DNA of 64,000 bases, from assembly GCA_029216955.1 (NCBI GenBank), contig JANAVB010004178.1:1-64000 (forward strand). The letters run 5' to 3'. Under the pieces are notes generated by a model, which was given only the letters and a program-made list of their open reading frames with translations, made no database searches and had not been told where the DNA came from. Below are positions 11,621 through 23,799 of the stretch, piece by piece (position 1 is the first letter of the stretch; every line of letters starts with the position of its first letter). The position numbers and the translations under genes are program-made. This stretch comes from Iris pallida. Taxonomy: Eukaryota; Streptophyta; Magnoliopsida; Asparagales; Iridaceae.

Positions 11621-12968
11621 CTACATTTCAAAAAAAAAAAAAGCAAAATACAATAAAAAAAGTGCAAAAGAAAAGCTAAGCATCAGCAATAGCTCGCCGA
11701 TGTGGCATTTCAGAGCTTCTGTCCTGGACTGGACATTCTCCAAAGCCCGGTGTTCGGCCTCGTGGTACATCACTTCCTCGTCTTTAAAGGTCACAATGTC
11801 GGCATGTTTGGCGTCCAACTCCGCCTTCTTCTCGGTCAGTTGAGCTACACTTTGAGTAAGCTCTACCACCTCGTGACTAAGCGCGTCCTGCTTAGCTGCC
11901 GCCTGTTGAGAGTCAATAATGAATTGGGCCCATTATTCCTGGAGCAGGCAGATCTTATTGTCGACCTCTGCTACGCGCTTGTACAAAATCTATTACATGC
12001 TGACTTGGGCCTCCACGGCCAAAGCAAGTTCAAGCTCTTTGGTGCCATCCTCAGCTAAGTCTTATTCCAAGGCGGTTCGCCTAGATGAGTAAGCCGACTC
12101 AGCCTCAGCTACTTCGACGACAAGCCGAATATGTTCCTCTCCTATCAAGAAGGAAAGATCATTCCTCTAGAGGCTCTGGAGTTCAGCCAGACGATGGTCG
12201 AGCTCGCCAATCGACGCCTCCAATGCTGCAGCTATAGCCTCATAGCCCTCGTGAGACCGTATGAAGAAAATTTCTGAAAGCGCTGACATCCTGGCCACCA
12301 TAAAAGTCTGGCCCTGCTCTAAAACAGTAGTTACCCCCTCTTGAAGATCTTATAAAAGACCTCGACCATAAATTTCACATAGTGTCTGCCTCGACTAATG
12401 TTTGAGGTGTCACGAGGGGCATCGTCGAGAGTTCCATGGCAGGTGGATGGACAGTAAAACTCGGTAGTGACATGATCTTCTAACTCGACGGAGCAGCTGC
12501 CAACTCGCCAGTCGAACCTCCAGCCACCAAGATGTCAGGATTAGCCTCCCTATGGAAAGACCCTAACTCAGGAACTTCCGGGATTTCAGTATCTGTAGGC
12601 CCGTGCTGACATCTAACGGCACCAGAACCAGGGTCCACGGAGGGCAACGTCTCTGACGGGGCCACCTTAGTCACAGTTCCCCATGAGACATAGGCGGGAG
12701 CATGCTCTTCCATAACAGGGTCCTTACCCCGATCAAGACTTTTTCCTGAGGACTCACCAATGTCAAGGCCCACTGTGGCTGGCACAAAAGTTGGACTCGG
12801 TAGCGAGGTTGGTTCCTCTAGGCCACCTTCTGTAGCAGGGGCTGGCACAGGACTCGACAGTGGAGTCGGTTCCTCCATCTCATTTTTCACCACCGGGGCA
12901 GGCGGAGGACTCAACAGTGAATCCGGTTCCTCTATATCATGCCTAGGGGATGAATCGGCGACGACCAC
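11621..12968 (-). pseudogene. Antisense coiled-coil ORF of a Tat-type element (broken)
   Basis: Read from 12968 downward, the protein starts with a Pro/Ser/Glu-rich region with about three 18-20-residue repeats of the type EEPTSLPSP-x-PAPAT. It continues in pieces with in-frame stops and frameshifts through a TPQTLVEAD motif, then a heptad-rich coiled coil ending at 11621. The same order (Pro-rich region, TPQVLAEAD, MVAR/MPC block, coiled coil) occurs in element C at 62912-64000. Such extra ORFs antisense to pol are known in the Tat lineage of Ty3/gypsy (Retand, Grande, Ogre relatives). The N-terminus is not recognisable beyond 12968, where the gag of element A begins. Decayed; product role unknown. 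Confidence 0.6.
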
Positions 12969-13030
12969 CCCTTCAGCTACCCCGGGCTGGTTGTCACTCC
13001 GGTAGGTAGTTCCTCCTCAATAACCCAGGC

Positions 13031-13784
13031 GGTAACATCTGGACATCAGTCGGAGCAGCGATGCCTGAGCTTCTTCTGTCCCTACCTCGAAGGGAGCCTT
13101 CAGAGTTCAAGAAAGCATGCCACACTTCCTTCAGCGATACAGAAGGCCCTTCTATGGCGATCGACTGGTTGGAAGAGCTGGAAGAACACTTCAAGCTCCT
13201 CAGCATTGGAGAATCCAAGCAAGTTGCCTGTGCACAACTTCAACTACGTTTGAATGCGCACGACTGTTGGGCTATGCACAAATGAGCGATCTGAGGCGAC
13301 AATAACTCAGTGCCAATCTCTTGGGCCATGTTCCGTAAACCTTTCGAAGTCAAGTACCTTCCCTTAGCCGTTCGTCAAGAGAAGGAGAATGAATTCATGT
13401 AGTTGAGGCAAGGGAACAGAACGGTACAACAGTATACGACAGAATTCAATAGATTGTCCAAATTTGCTTGTGTATTTCTACATACAGAGGAGTATCACGT
13501 GCGACGATTGAAAGTGGGTCTGCGGCCCTCTATCGATGCTCATATGGCGGTGCCAAAATATAAGACCACGGGTGATGCTCTGAATCATGCTCTCTGCCTT
13601 GAGAGCCAATACCCTCCTGTCGTTGCCGACGTTGTGCACCACACAAATCAAAAACATTCTAGCTATGCGGAAGGCAACAATAACGCTGCAAAGCATCCAA
13701 ACAATGGCGGCTACCAAGGGCAGAACCTATTACCACATTGCACCAAGTGCAACCACCTCGGACACCATGCCACCAACTGCTAAG
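13031..13784 (+). pseudogene. Element A Gag
   Basis: One frame runs from about 13031 to the stop at 13782-13784. It carries the retrotransposon Gag core (DWLEELEEHFKLL near 13160; QQYTTEFNRLSKFA near 13430; RRLKVGLRPSI near 13505) and a CCHC zinc knuckle CTKCNHLGHHATNC at 13740-13781 with all four ligands. There are in-frame stops near 13283, 13292 and 13400, so no full product can be made. Gag would form the particle and bind element RNA. No PBS or leader precedes it. Confidence 0.8.
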
Positions 13785-13959
13785 TCTTCGACGGGGGATG
13801 CTTCTTTTGTACAAAAAGGGGTTACCAATCTCGGGACTACATGGCCCGAAGACAGAATCAGAATGCCCCGCTACAGCAACATCATCCAGATAACCGTAGC
13901 TCGACACCTCGAGCTCCCCAGCCCGTACATCAAAATGGCCAAGACCATCGCCCCAATGC

Positions 13960-16900
13960 CCAGGGCCGCGTCTAAGCCATGAGTCGAGATAAGGCAATCG
14001 CATCAGACATAGTTGTGATAGTTATATTATTTTTCAATAATGTGCATGCTCGTATACTATTTGATTCTGTTGCTACACATAGTTTCATATCGACGGACTT
14101 TGCCGTTGAGTACAAATTTTTCGTGACACCTCTAGGCCTTAACCTTAGTGTTAACATTCCGTCGGACATACAAATACTTACACACACTGGCTGCAGAGAT
14201 GGAATTATCTGTATTGGAGGTAAATAGGTGTATCTTGATATGATAGTTCTAGATATTAAGGACTATAACACAATACTGAAATTGATTGTCTCGGCACTTG
14301 CAATGCCACCATCGACTGCGACAAGATAGTACAAATGCGGGTCAGACCGACGTTGTGGAAGAATTCTTTGACATGTTTCCGGACGAGCTACCCGGCATAC
14401 CACCCGACCATGAAATCGAGTTCAGCATCGACACGCTCTTCGATATCCGACCAATTTCTAAGGCTTCGTACAGAATAGCCTCTGCAGAACTATAGGAGCT
14501 CAAAGTCTAGTTGCAAGAGTTGCTCGACAAGGGATTCATCCGGCCTAGCATTTCGCCATGGGGTGCGCCCATGTTGTTCTTGAAGAAAAAAGATGGGTCA
14601 ATGCGTCTGTGCATTAACTACCGAGAGCTAAACAAAGCTACCATCTGGAACAAGTATTCACTGCCTCGCATAGACAACTTTTTTGATCAGCTGCAAGGTG
14701 CCTTGGTATTTTTGAAGATTGATCTCCGCTCGAGCTTTCATCAACTCAAGATCAAGCCAGACGACGTGTCAAAGTAAGCCTTTCGCACTCGATACAGCTA
14801 TCATGAGTTCCTGGTAATGTCGTTCGGCCTAACGAATGCCCCCACTGCCTTCATGGATCTAATGAATTAGGTATTTCGACCCTTCCTTGATAAACTCGTA
14901 TTGGTCTTTATCGACGATATTCTCTTCTACAAGAAGAACATGGCACAACATGCAAAATATCTGCGGAACATGCTCCAGACACTTCGAGAGAATCAGTTGT
15001 ATGTAAAGCAGAGAAAGTATGAATTTTAGCTGAACAACATATCATTCCTTGGACACATTATTTCATCCGAAGATATTGCAGTCGACCCAAAGAAAGTTGA
15101 AGCCATTGCATATTGGAAGAGGCCTAGATCGGCTAGTGAAATTCAAAGTTTTTTAGTTTGGCGGGATACTATAGACACTTCATGAAAGATTTTGTGAAGA
15201 TTGCATCGTCATTGACTTGTCTCACTCAAAAGGGAGTCTTGTATGAGTTGTCGAACGACTGTGAAGCTTCCTTTCAGGAGCTAAAGTAGCGGCTCGTTTT
15301 GGCCCCTATACTCGCACTTCCGGATGGGGTAGAGTGTTTTCAAATATTTAGCGATGCTTCAGGCTAGGGCTTGGGATGTATGCTCATGCAGTGAGACAAG
15401 GTGATCTCCTTCGCGTCCAGACAATTAAAGCCGCACGAAAAAAACTATCATATGCATTAATTGGAATTAGCGCCAACTGTGTTCGCGTTAAAATTGTGGC
15501 ATCACTATCTTTATGGTGTGGCATTCATGATCTATATCGATCACAAGAGCCTCAACTACCTCTTTACTTAAAAGGAGCTGAACTTACGACAGAGGCGTTG
15601 GGTAGAACTATTCAAAGACTATGATTTGACGATCGACTACACGCCGAACAAGGGAAATATTATGGCAGATGCTCTGAGTCAAAAATATATTACCTCGCTA
15701 TCCATCAACAACAAACTACTACAAGATTTAGAAGAGATGGATATTGACCTCTAGGTTTGATTCAGGGGAGGGCAGTTGGCGCAACTACGGTTAGAGCCGA
15801 GCTTGCAGGAACAGATCAAGACCGCTCAGAAGGACGATCGGTACCTGAAGAAAATATGAGAGCTGATTTCAATGGAAAAGGCGACCGACTTTACTGAAGA
15901 TGAGACCGACGTGCTATGATAGAAGGGCCGACTATGTGTTTCGGATGACTCAGAACTACTAAAGGAGATATTATCAGAGGCGTACTATGCAAAATATTTT
16001 TTGCATCCAGGAAGCACCAAGATATATAAGGACCTTCGCACTATATTCTAGTGGCACAGGATAGAGAGAGAGTGGCACTCTTCGTATCGCAATACATGGC
16101 CTGTCAGCAGGTGAAAGATGAGCCTAACAGGTCGGGTAGGGATATGCAGAACCTGACGATTTTGAAATAGAAGTGGTAGCATGTGTGCATAGATTTTTAT
16201 TGTTGGTCTGTCGAAGACGCCACGAGGAAATGATGTCATCTGGGTCATCGTCGATCGACTAACCAAGTTAGCACATTCATTGCCATCAAAGTTACTTAGA
16301 GCGTCGATCGCCTGGCTCAGATTTATCATGACGAGATAGTGCGACCCCACGGAGTTCCAGTATCCATCATCTCTGATCGAGATACACAATTTCTATCGCG
16401 CTTGTGGAGTAGCCTTCAGTCGGCTCTGGGTACCAAGTTGAACTTTAGCTCGGCTTACCATCCCAAGACCGACGGCCAAACGGAGCGTGTGAATTAGATT
16501 CTCGAAGACATGCTACGGCTCTGCACAATTGACTTCAAGTCACGTTGGAACGTCCATTTACCTCTGGTCGAATTTGCATACAATAAAAGTTATCAATCCA
16601 GCATTCAGATGGTGTCGTACGAAGTCTTGTACGGAAGGAAGTGCAGATCACCCATTTACTGGGACAAAGTCGAAAAGCAACAGATTCTTGGCCTGGAGCT
16701 GGTAGAATAGACCGGACAGAAAGTTCAGCTCATTCGGGAAAGACTAAAGATTGCACAGAGTCGGCAGGAAAAACTACGTCGACACCCACCGAAGACCCCT
16801 TGAGTTCCTAGAAGGCGACCATGTGTTTCTGAAGGTAACGCCCATGCGAAGAGTCACCAAATTCAGAGCCAAAGGCAAGATTAGTCCAAGATTTGTGGGT

Positions 16901-17262
16901 CCTTTCAAAATTTTGAAGCGAGTCGCCCTAGTACCTTACCAGATTGCATTGTTGTCACCACTATCGGGTGTGTATGATATCTTCCACATCTTTCAGCTGC
17001 AAAAGTATATGTACGATTCGAGCCATGTGGTAGATCTTTGTTAGCTAGATCTGAAGGCATACTTATCATATATGGAAGAACCGGTCGAAGTCTTGGAGCG
17101 CAAGGATAAGCTGCTTCAAATCGAACGATTCTCTCACCCGCGTACTCTGGAGGAACCATTTGGTCGAGGAATCGACCTGGAAACTCGAGTCAAAGATGAG
17201 GGAAAGGTTTCCTTCGTTGTTTTTCTAGTGGTAGGTTCTCTTCTTAAGTTTCAAGGATGAAA
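13960..17262 (+). pseudogene. Element A Pol (PR-RT-RNaseH-INT-chromodomain)
   Basis: Protease remnant at 13979-14227, with the usual DSG active triad changed to DSV (near 14062). RT follows in another frame (14349-15140) with [25 protein letters not shown] and an intact FIDD catalytic motif near 14905-14919. RNase H (15290-15720) is frameshifted. Integrase (15960-16700) keeps CQQVK, TDGQTERVN and EFAYNKSYQSS. The C-terminal part (16750-17262) has FVGPFKILKR and a degenerate chromodomain-like PVEVLERKDK tail. At least a dozen stops, many TAG or TGA where Gln, Trp or Arg is usual. Order and motifs fit the Tekay/Del chromoviruses. Dead copy. Confidence 0.85.
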
Positions 17263-17283
17263 TTTTTTCTTAGTTGGTTATGG

Positions 17284-18956
17284 TATAGTGCCCCGTCGCT
17301 ACATCGTGTCCTATTTTTATCCATCTGGTACGCTAGAAAGGAACACTGTCGCTATCGATTTCGTTGGGACCGATTGATCGGATCGATTGAATCGATTAAA
17401 CGGGACTGATTGAATTAAGATTCTTTCCTTGTTAGGGAATGACTTCTTCGGAATCAAGTCCCATATTCATCTGGTTGCGCCTCGAAGATGGACTTTGTGG
17501 CTGAGTCGGGAGAGACCTCTCGTTGCTCTGCTTTTCATGTCGTACTTGCTTCTTTGGCTTTGGTTTTCTGAATGCATTCTCGTAAATGTTTTCGACGGTT
17601 TTCATGGCTTGTATTTTCGAACTTTGCATTCCTATCAAACTTATTGAATGAGACATTATTCTAATCAGCTACTTATGAAATTTTAGGTGATCGTGTAGGC
17701 ACCGTCTAGTGCAGCCAACAGGTCTCTCGTCCTCAATCAAACAATCGAAGTGAGTGGCCGACCCTTCTTTCCCTTGAACATCTTGCTTCTTAAATCAATC
17801 GATAACATCATTGTGAATGAAATGTTAGATACAAATGCACGGACACATCTGCTTATTACATAGAACGGCTACATGCTTGCTATACTATTCATGATATAGA
17901 ACTGTGTTAAACAAAAAGATAGAACCATTGATTTAAATATTGCCACGACAAGGCGGGACACGATGAAAATGGTTAAGTCTCATACTATAGACAATGCTTG
18001 AGTAACTTATTTAGTCTAGTATGGTCATGGGCAACTTGTGCATAAGGTAAATATTTTTTCGAACGATATCCGGGGCCACTGAGACCGATTCGGCCTAGGG
18101 AAAACACGGTATAGCTGTACGAAATATTAGCATGGGTTATATGGAGACTTTCAGCGGGACTCGCTACTTGCGTTGAAAGGGTCTCGTCTAACTAAAGCTA
18201 TACGTAGATGATGGCTTGTGGTGTCAGTAACCATCACATATGAAATTGCACATGATATACAAGTAAATGATAATAATTGACCGGGAAGAATATGGCTCAT
18301 ATTGTACGGCACGCTCTATCATGGGTAAGTTCTAGCATAATTTACATTATGCCTATCATATGCTTGTCTGAAATTCATTAGGATGGATAGAAAGATCACA
18401 AATAAAGTCTTATAATTTCTTCAACCAAATGAGAGCATGGTACTTAATTAGCCATGCACCAGTACATGTGAACGTACTGATCCTTGCTCTCCACAGGTAG
18501 CCCGAACCAATAAGGGTGTGCCAACTAAAATTAAGGCATCGCAAGTTTATTGAATCCTCGTCCGTGTATTGAAGGCTTTTTTTGATCCTTTTGAAGACTC
18601 CACATTCAATCCAGAAGAAAGATGTCTCGACTCCCCACGATAGTAGGTCATTTGAATGTTTTGTTTGTAAATGGGGATGTAATGTATGGAACGACTATCT
18701 TATTGGCGTTTATTTTGTAATTGAGTCATGTTGTAAGCCCACGAGGCAAGGATTGTAATAGAGTCTTGTAAATGATGTCTATTATCAATGAAAAGAAAGT
18801 TTCTTCTGTCTCAAATATGTTGTTCAATTTCTCTGCATACTCTATTAGATGTGTTTCAGATAACCTTATGACTATGCCTTGTGCGATTACAATTTAGGTT
18901 CACACGGTATCACGCCCGAGGGACGACTATCGATTCGACGGAATCAAGGCATGACA
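17284..18956 (+). repeat. Element A 3' LTR
   Basis: The LTR starts just after the purine/T-rich PPT region that follows a degenerate copy of the terminal pol codons (about 17255-17283). The start TATAGTGCCCCG looks like a mutated TGTARYGCCCCG; the end is GGCATGACA at 18956. The end is confirmed by the minus-oriented relative, where 38661-39460 is the reverse complement of about 18149-18956 with moderate divergence. No target duplication can be tested because the 5' LTR is missing. Confidence 0.75.
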
Positions 18957-19386
18957 CGGAGGCCATCAACTTTACCTAGACAATAATCGAGGGGTAGCAA
19001 CGGATAATCATTTTTAATATCGGGACGGGTCTATATTTAGACTAAAAGGTTGAACCTTTCTTATCATTAGTCTAAAATTTAGCTAAAAGTTGGCTACCTC
19101 CATCCATTACCAAGTTGGTGGGGGATGCCATCAACTTTAGCTTCTAATCGAGGTAACACCCTTGTAATCTTCATTGGAAGACAACCCCTGCAAAGAAGAA
19201 TTACAAAAGCATTGTCCCACTACATACATAAATAGTTGGATTCACCATCTCATTCACAAAAACATAAGAAAGTGAAGATGGCTATAACCAACTGAAAACT
19301 GGTAGTATGGATTCACCATCTCAGTCACAAAAGTATAGTGTACCATACAAAAATAATATTAAGCAGTGTATCCTTCTTCATATAAT
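18957..19386. other. Unassigned intergenic stretch with short duplications
   Basis: No gene seen. Two partial internal duplications are visible: GCCATCAACTTTA...TAATCGAGG at about 18962 and 19126, and GGATTCACCATCTCA at about 19242 and 19313. Either degenerate transposon or ancient non-coding DNA. Confidence 0.4.
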
Positions 19387-19661
19387 TTACATAATATAGA
19401 CCAAGACAATAACCGATGCAAATAACGCAAGGCAACCGAGAAAAACAATAATGTCCGTTGGGTACCCTTTAAATATAGCTTTCTCCTTAACTTCCCTTCT
19501 TTCAACCTTTTCCTTCGAGTCGAAGTAACTCATTGCCTCATCATAATCTTGGCACTTGAAAAATAACAAGCGCCATTAAACCCGTTAACTTGCATGAAAC
19601 ATTCAGGCCAACTTGTGTAAACTCCCAGTTTTCTTCCTTTCAATACTACGTAGTATGACAT
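19387..19661 (-). pseudogene. Viroplasmin-like (RNase H1 N-terminal domain) ORF with C-terminal membrane segment, frameshifted
   Basis: From the ATG at 19661 the minus strand encodes a small domain with YYVVLKGRKLGVYTSW, a Cys/Gln-Val-x-Gly-Phe-x-Gly-Ala core, and, after a one-base shift in an A/T run at 19559-19563, DYDEAMSYF. This is the fold signature of the caulimovirus viroplasmin / RNase H1 N-terminal domain, which binds RNA-DNA hybrid. It is followed by a charged linker (KEKVERREVKEK) and about 22 hydrophobic residues before the stop (DIIVFLGCLALFASVIVLVY), a probable membrane anchor. No RNase H catalytic domain follows. It may be a decayed small host gene or a fragment; an exon boundary at the shift is an alternative. 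Host genes with stand-alone domains of this kind exist in plants. Confidence 0.55.
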
Positions 19662-19894
19662 GCTAGAAAGTAGCAATATTTAGTTAATATTATTTTTCCA
19701 AGCATAATAATATAAGCAAGTAAGATATCAAACATATATTTGGATACATGAATATGTATAGAACTGAAGTATGTTTGAACGCAAGCATTATTATATAAGC
19801 CTTTTAAAAAAACATGCTTGCTGTATTCCAAAACTGATAGCTTACTTCAAAAAACAGATAGCAGATTACAAGCAGCAGTTTCAGCCAAAATACT
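19662..19894. other. AT-rich gap, nothing recognised
   Basis: About 230 bp between the viroplasmin-like ORF start and an LTR terminus. No promoter motif or ORF of note. Confidence 0.5.
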
Positions 19895-20940
19895 TGTCAT
19901 GTCCCAATTCCAAAAATGTGGAACCGTGACACGTAGCGATGGCCAAGGAGTACCACTCCAATATTTATCCCAATTTAATAGGAACCGTTGGAGTAGCATT
20001 TAAGCTGTAAAGTATAACAACAGTAAATAATGCCTAAATCTCAAGTAAACTAATCTCATCCACAAAAACAAAATCAAGAACACATAGCGATAGAAGTCCA
20101 TTAATGTGCTTAAATAAATAGTCTAAATGTAACATAGTACAATACTGAATAGAAAGTTTTGTTGGAACATTCCCGCTAGTACAATACTAAATGGAAGGAA
20201 AATAGTAAGATAAGTAGATCTGATAACCGGCTAACTAGATAATGATAATCAGATCAAATGAAGATCTCTACCACTGAGTCAAGGGTAGTCTTCTAGAAGA
20301 ACCTCTTCCTCAGCTACTAGTCCTACTCCTGAATCAACCTCGGATCCGTAAATCTCTGGGTACTCCTCCTCACCTAAATCTGGAAAGAAAATTAGGTCCT
20401 CAGCGGAACGCAACAAGGTACATAACATGCAAGCCATGAATACAATAGTGAAGTGCTATTATATATAAGATAAGAATAACAGTACAATGTGGACGAATCT
20501 AACATATCCAACTAAATGATATGCAATTTTTATAATATCACTCGAACACGCGGGCTGTCATGATATACCCCGGAGGCCTAATAGGCACTCTAGCAAACTA
20601 TAAAATACCCACAGTTTCGGTAAGGAAGCTGTGGCAAACTATGAAATCTCTGAAGCTTTGGTAATGAGATAACGACATACTCTATAGGAAAGTAGCCTAA
20701 GCGTACAGTGTATTTCTCCTCTCCCATGTGACCTTGCAAATCGTGTCTACGAGGTGCTTGGTCATATCCTCTAGCATGGACATCGAGTCATAATAGTAAT
20801 AGTGTAGTATAGCAAGTCATCGTCCTAGAACCAAACACGGACTTCCGCATACCAAGATGTAATCAAGTACGAGATCCGTCAGTAATACAAGTTGTTGATC
20901 CAAACTGGATCACAGTCAACCTAATTTAGAGAATTAACAA
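19895..20940 (-). repeat. Gypsy LTR fragment (minus-oriented, U5-side)
   Basis: Begins TGTCATGTCCCAATTCC, the + reading of a minus-strand LTR end, like the LTRs starting at 4883, 39461 and 43437. A GGTCCTCAGCGGAACG block near 20395 parallels the LARD LTR at 5258 (GGTCCTCAGAGGGACG). Its right part is lost where the copia LTR region starts. No coding content. Confidence 0.45.
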
Positions 20941-21034
20941 AATGATATCTGACATGATCCAATATGACACATCAAGCTCAAAACAGAACGTCATCTATAA
21001 TGTATCAAGTTCAAGACAGACGTCATCGACAAGC

Positions 21035-21890
21035 TGTTACATTGCAAATGTACTTGTACTCAGTCTGTAATTTTTTTAATTTATTGAGTCTAGAAACATG
21101 TACGTTGAGTCGCACTGAGTTATCTCAATCCCTAGACTTACTTCTCTAAACTCCACTATACAAAACAAATAATCCCCGAACCAAACCAAACAAATCTTGC
21201 CCATATAAACTTTCTGGCCCAAGGTAGACAAATTTCGAGCCGAACTCTGCCCTAGACAGAACTCGGGCCGAACTCTGTCCCCTTAATTTCAGGAACCTAA
21301 TTTTTAGGAATACCATGCTACAAGTTGTCCAACGTTCAAATTTTTAAATATTTGGGACAGAATTCTGGCCGAACTCTGCCTCCCCTAACTAGTGTAACTA
21401 GGGCTTAATTTCTCTCATTTTAAATAATCTCTCACTCTCACTCTTCTAAGCCTTATACATTCTAAGCCTTACTCTTCCAATCTACCAGCCACAAAACTTC
21501 CTAAGTCCCAAGGTGCTCAAGTGCGATTTAGCTAGAATTTCTGTGCAAGAGTTGAAAAGAAGTCACTTGGACAATTCCAAGTTTCGCCTCTACGAACTTG
21601 TAAGAAGTTGGCGTGCTCTTCTGAGTAAAGGCACGTGTGTGTACCTTATTTCATAAATAGTGGATTTCAATCCTGAGCAAGAGTTCTCAGGCCTGGACTA
21701 GTCCTTCACGAGGAAAACCAGGTTAAATCGTTGTATTTGCGTATGCTCTTCTGACCTCTCTTAATTTATGCATTATTACTATGATTATATATTTCTATTG
21801 GTAGTTACTTCTAGACTGGCATAAAGTTAATTTTTAATTGGTTATTTAAACTCTATTCACCCCATCTAGAGTTGCCTACACGTTACTTCA
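21035..21890 (+). repeat. Copia 5' LTR (left border approximate)
   Basis: The right border is firm: it ends CTTCA at 21890, two bases before the PBS. The left border is a guess at TGTTACATT (21035), since no second LTR exists for comparison. It contains three copies of a 21-bp imperfect palindrome (21229-21249, 21257-21277, 21358-21378). Confidence 0.55.
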
Positions 21891-21892
21891 AT

Positions 21893-21904
21893 TGGTATCA
21901 GAGC
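21893..21904 (+). promoter_or_regulatory. Copia primer binding site (tRNA-iMet)
   Basis: TGGTATCAGAGC, the classic complement of the 3' end of plant initiator Met tRNA, two bases after the LTR end and 41 bp before the gag ATG at 21946. Confidence 0.95.
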
Positions 21905-21945
21905 TGTGTTCTCTTGATAAAGGATTAATATCCTAGAGCTGATCC

Positions 21946-23067
21946 ATGAAAACCACACAACCTATCTTTACCAACTATGGTGAAGGACAGTCCACTAATA
22001 GGCTACCCCTATTTGATAGAACCAACTACACGTATTGGAAGACCAGAATGAGTTTCTACCTAAAGTCTCTAGACTTTAATTTATGGATCATAGTCACAGA
22101 TGGTTATAAGAAGCCTGCTAGAATTATTGTTGAGGGGAATCTCATTGATAAACCCCACAATAAATATACTGACCAAGAAAAGAAACATGCTACTCTAGAT
22201 GTTAGGGCTATTAATGCTCTCTTTTGTACTATAGACAGGACTGAATTCAATAGGGTCTCCATATGCTCCACCTCACACGAAGTATGAAAGCTTCTGGAGG
22301 TGACCTATGAAGGAACCACACAGGTTAAAGAATCAAAAATTAGTCATCAAACATAAGAGTATGAGGCATTCAACATGAAGTCCAATGAGACGATCAAACA
22401 AATGATTACTAGATTTCTCGACATCGTCAACCCTCTATTTTCCTCGGTAAGAACTACTTCAACCATGAGAAGATACGCAAGGTGCTAAGGGGACTAACGA
22501 AGAACTGGAGCCCCAAAGCTATGATAATCATCGAAGGCAATAATCTCACCACCATGTATCAAGAAACTCCGGTGGGCAAACTGATGACGCATGAGCTCGA
22601 TCTCAAAGACTTTGAAGAAACGACTCCAAAGGAAAAAGAAATTGCGCTTAGAGCTCATCGCCGAAAGGCTGCTCCATTAAAAACAGACAATGATGACTCC
22701 GAGGGTGATGATCAAGAGCTCATGGTTAGCAACTTCAAGAAGTTTCTACATTTCAACCAAAGAAAGAAGGATGAAGAGCCTATCTGTTTCGGTTGTAAGA
22801 AGACGGGACATGTCAAGAAAGACTGCCCTACAACAAAGAAAGGAAGACGATATGAAAGATCGTACAAAAGGTCAACCTTTCAAAAGTATGCCAACATAAG
22901 CATCTGGCACGAGAGCGAAGCCAGTGACTCATAAGAAGAAGAGAACTCTCCCCAAGATACTACAAACGTCTACCTAATGGCAACGTCTGAAAAGGTAACA
23001 AATGATCCACTTGATGACTTTACTTTTGATGAACTTGGAGATGCCTTTAGTGACTTACTTGAAGATT
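21946..23067 (+). pseudogene. Copia Gag
   Basis: The ATG at 21946 opens a SIRE-type Gag (NRLPLFDRTNYTYWKTRM near the N-terminus). A stop occurs near 22285 and a frame change near 22440. The second half (22482-22934) carries ELDLKDFEE and a CCHC knuckle CFGCKKTGHVKKDC with all ligands, followed by a stop within an acidic EASDS stretch. The same frame goes on to about 23067 with DPLDDFTFDELGDAF. Gag would package element RNA; this copy cannot give the whole protein. Confidence 0.8.
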
Positions 23068-23692
23068 TATAAACATGCAAAGGATAAGATCAAGACTCAT
23101 GAAGTTGAGATTCATAGACTTTTATGCTTGCTTGATAATGTTAGAGACACACCACCCATAAAGAACACTGAGGAGGTATCCAAGCTTAAATTAAGCTTAC
23201 ATGATGATGAATCTCGTATTGAGAAACAAACACGTGATATCACAGCACTCAATAAGAACTCTCAAACGAAAAAAAAGAAGTATAATATTAATGCTGTAAG
23301 AATTGATGCCTTGACTGCCAAGTATGATGATATGTACAATACCTTTAAAAGATTAGAGATCAGATTGGGGAAACAAGTTGTACAGCCCCAAACTCAATCT
23401 CACAGTCACAACACGTACACAAGATAAAAGATTGCTCAACCCAAGAATACACGTCACAAGAAAAACACATATACTCATGCTGCACACAATCATGCCTTTA
23501 TGTACACATATTCACATGCAGCACGACAAACACCTACACATACACATGGCACACACAGACATGCTTTTATGAACACACGTTCTCTTGCAGCACGACAAAC
23601 ACATAAACATCACTATTATCCTACACCTAACACCATATACATGCTACATGTCACTAATGTGGTAAACATGGACACACTTCACCACAGTGTAT
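23002..23692 (+). pseudogene. Copia Gag-protease linker: coiled coil, His-rich repeats, second zinc knuckle
   Basis: 23002-23427 encodes a charged, heptad-rich helix (KYDDMYNTFKRLEIRLG at the end). 23470-23630 then encodes a His/Thr-rich stretch with a repeated block of the type HAFM-x-T-x-S-x-AARQT, in the frame starting near 23500. Around 23650-23692 a CCHC-like motif is visible in another frame, with CGKHGHTSPQC and a TAA stop between its first two Cys. A second knuckle before protease is usual in SIRE elements. Confidence 0.6.
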
Positions 23693-23799
23693 AATTAGAA
23701 GACTAGTTGATTTAAAACTATATGCATGGGTACTGAAGACTAACCTTTCAGGACCCTCAAAGATTTGGGTACCAAAGTTCATATCTACTTGTGGTGTAG

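Larger units (their letters stand above)
12990..18956 (+). mobile_element. Gypsy element A (Tekay-like chromovirus), 5'-truncated
   Basis: Ordered gag, protease, RT, RNase H, integrase with a chromodomain-like tail, PPT and 3' LTR, all on +. The 5' LTR and PBS are missing because the gag abuts the antisense ORF of the Tat fragment near 13000. Many in-frame stops and frame changes show that it is old. A minus-oriented relative with the missing 5' end (LTR, PBS, gag start) lies at about 38150-39460. Confidence 0.8.
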
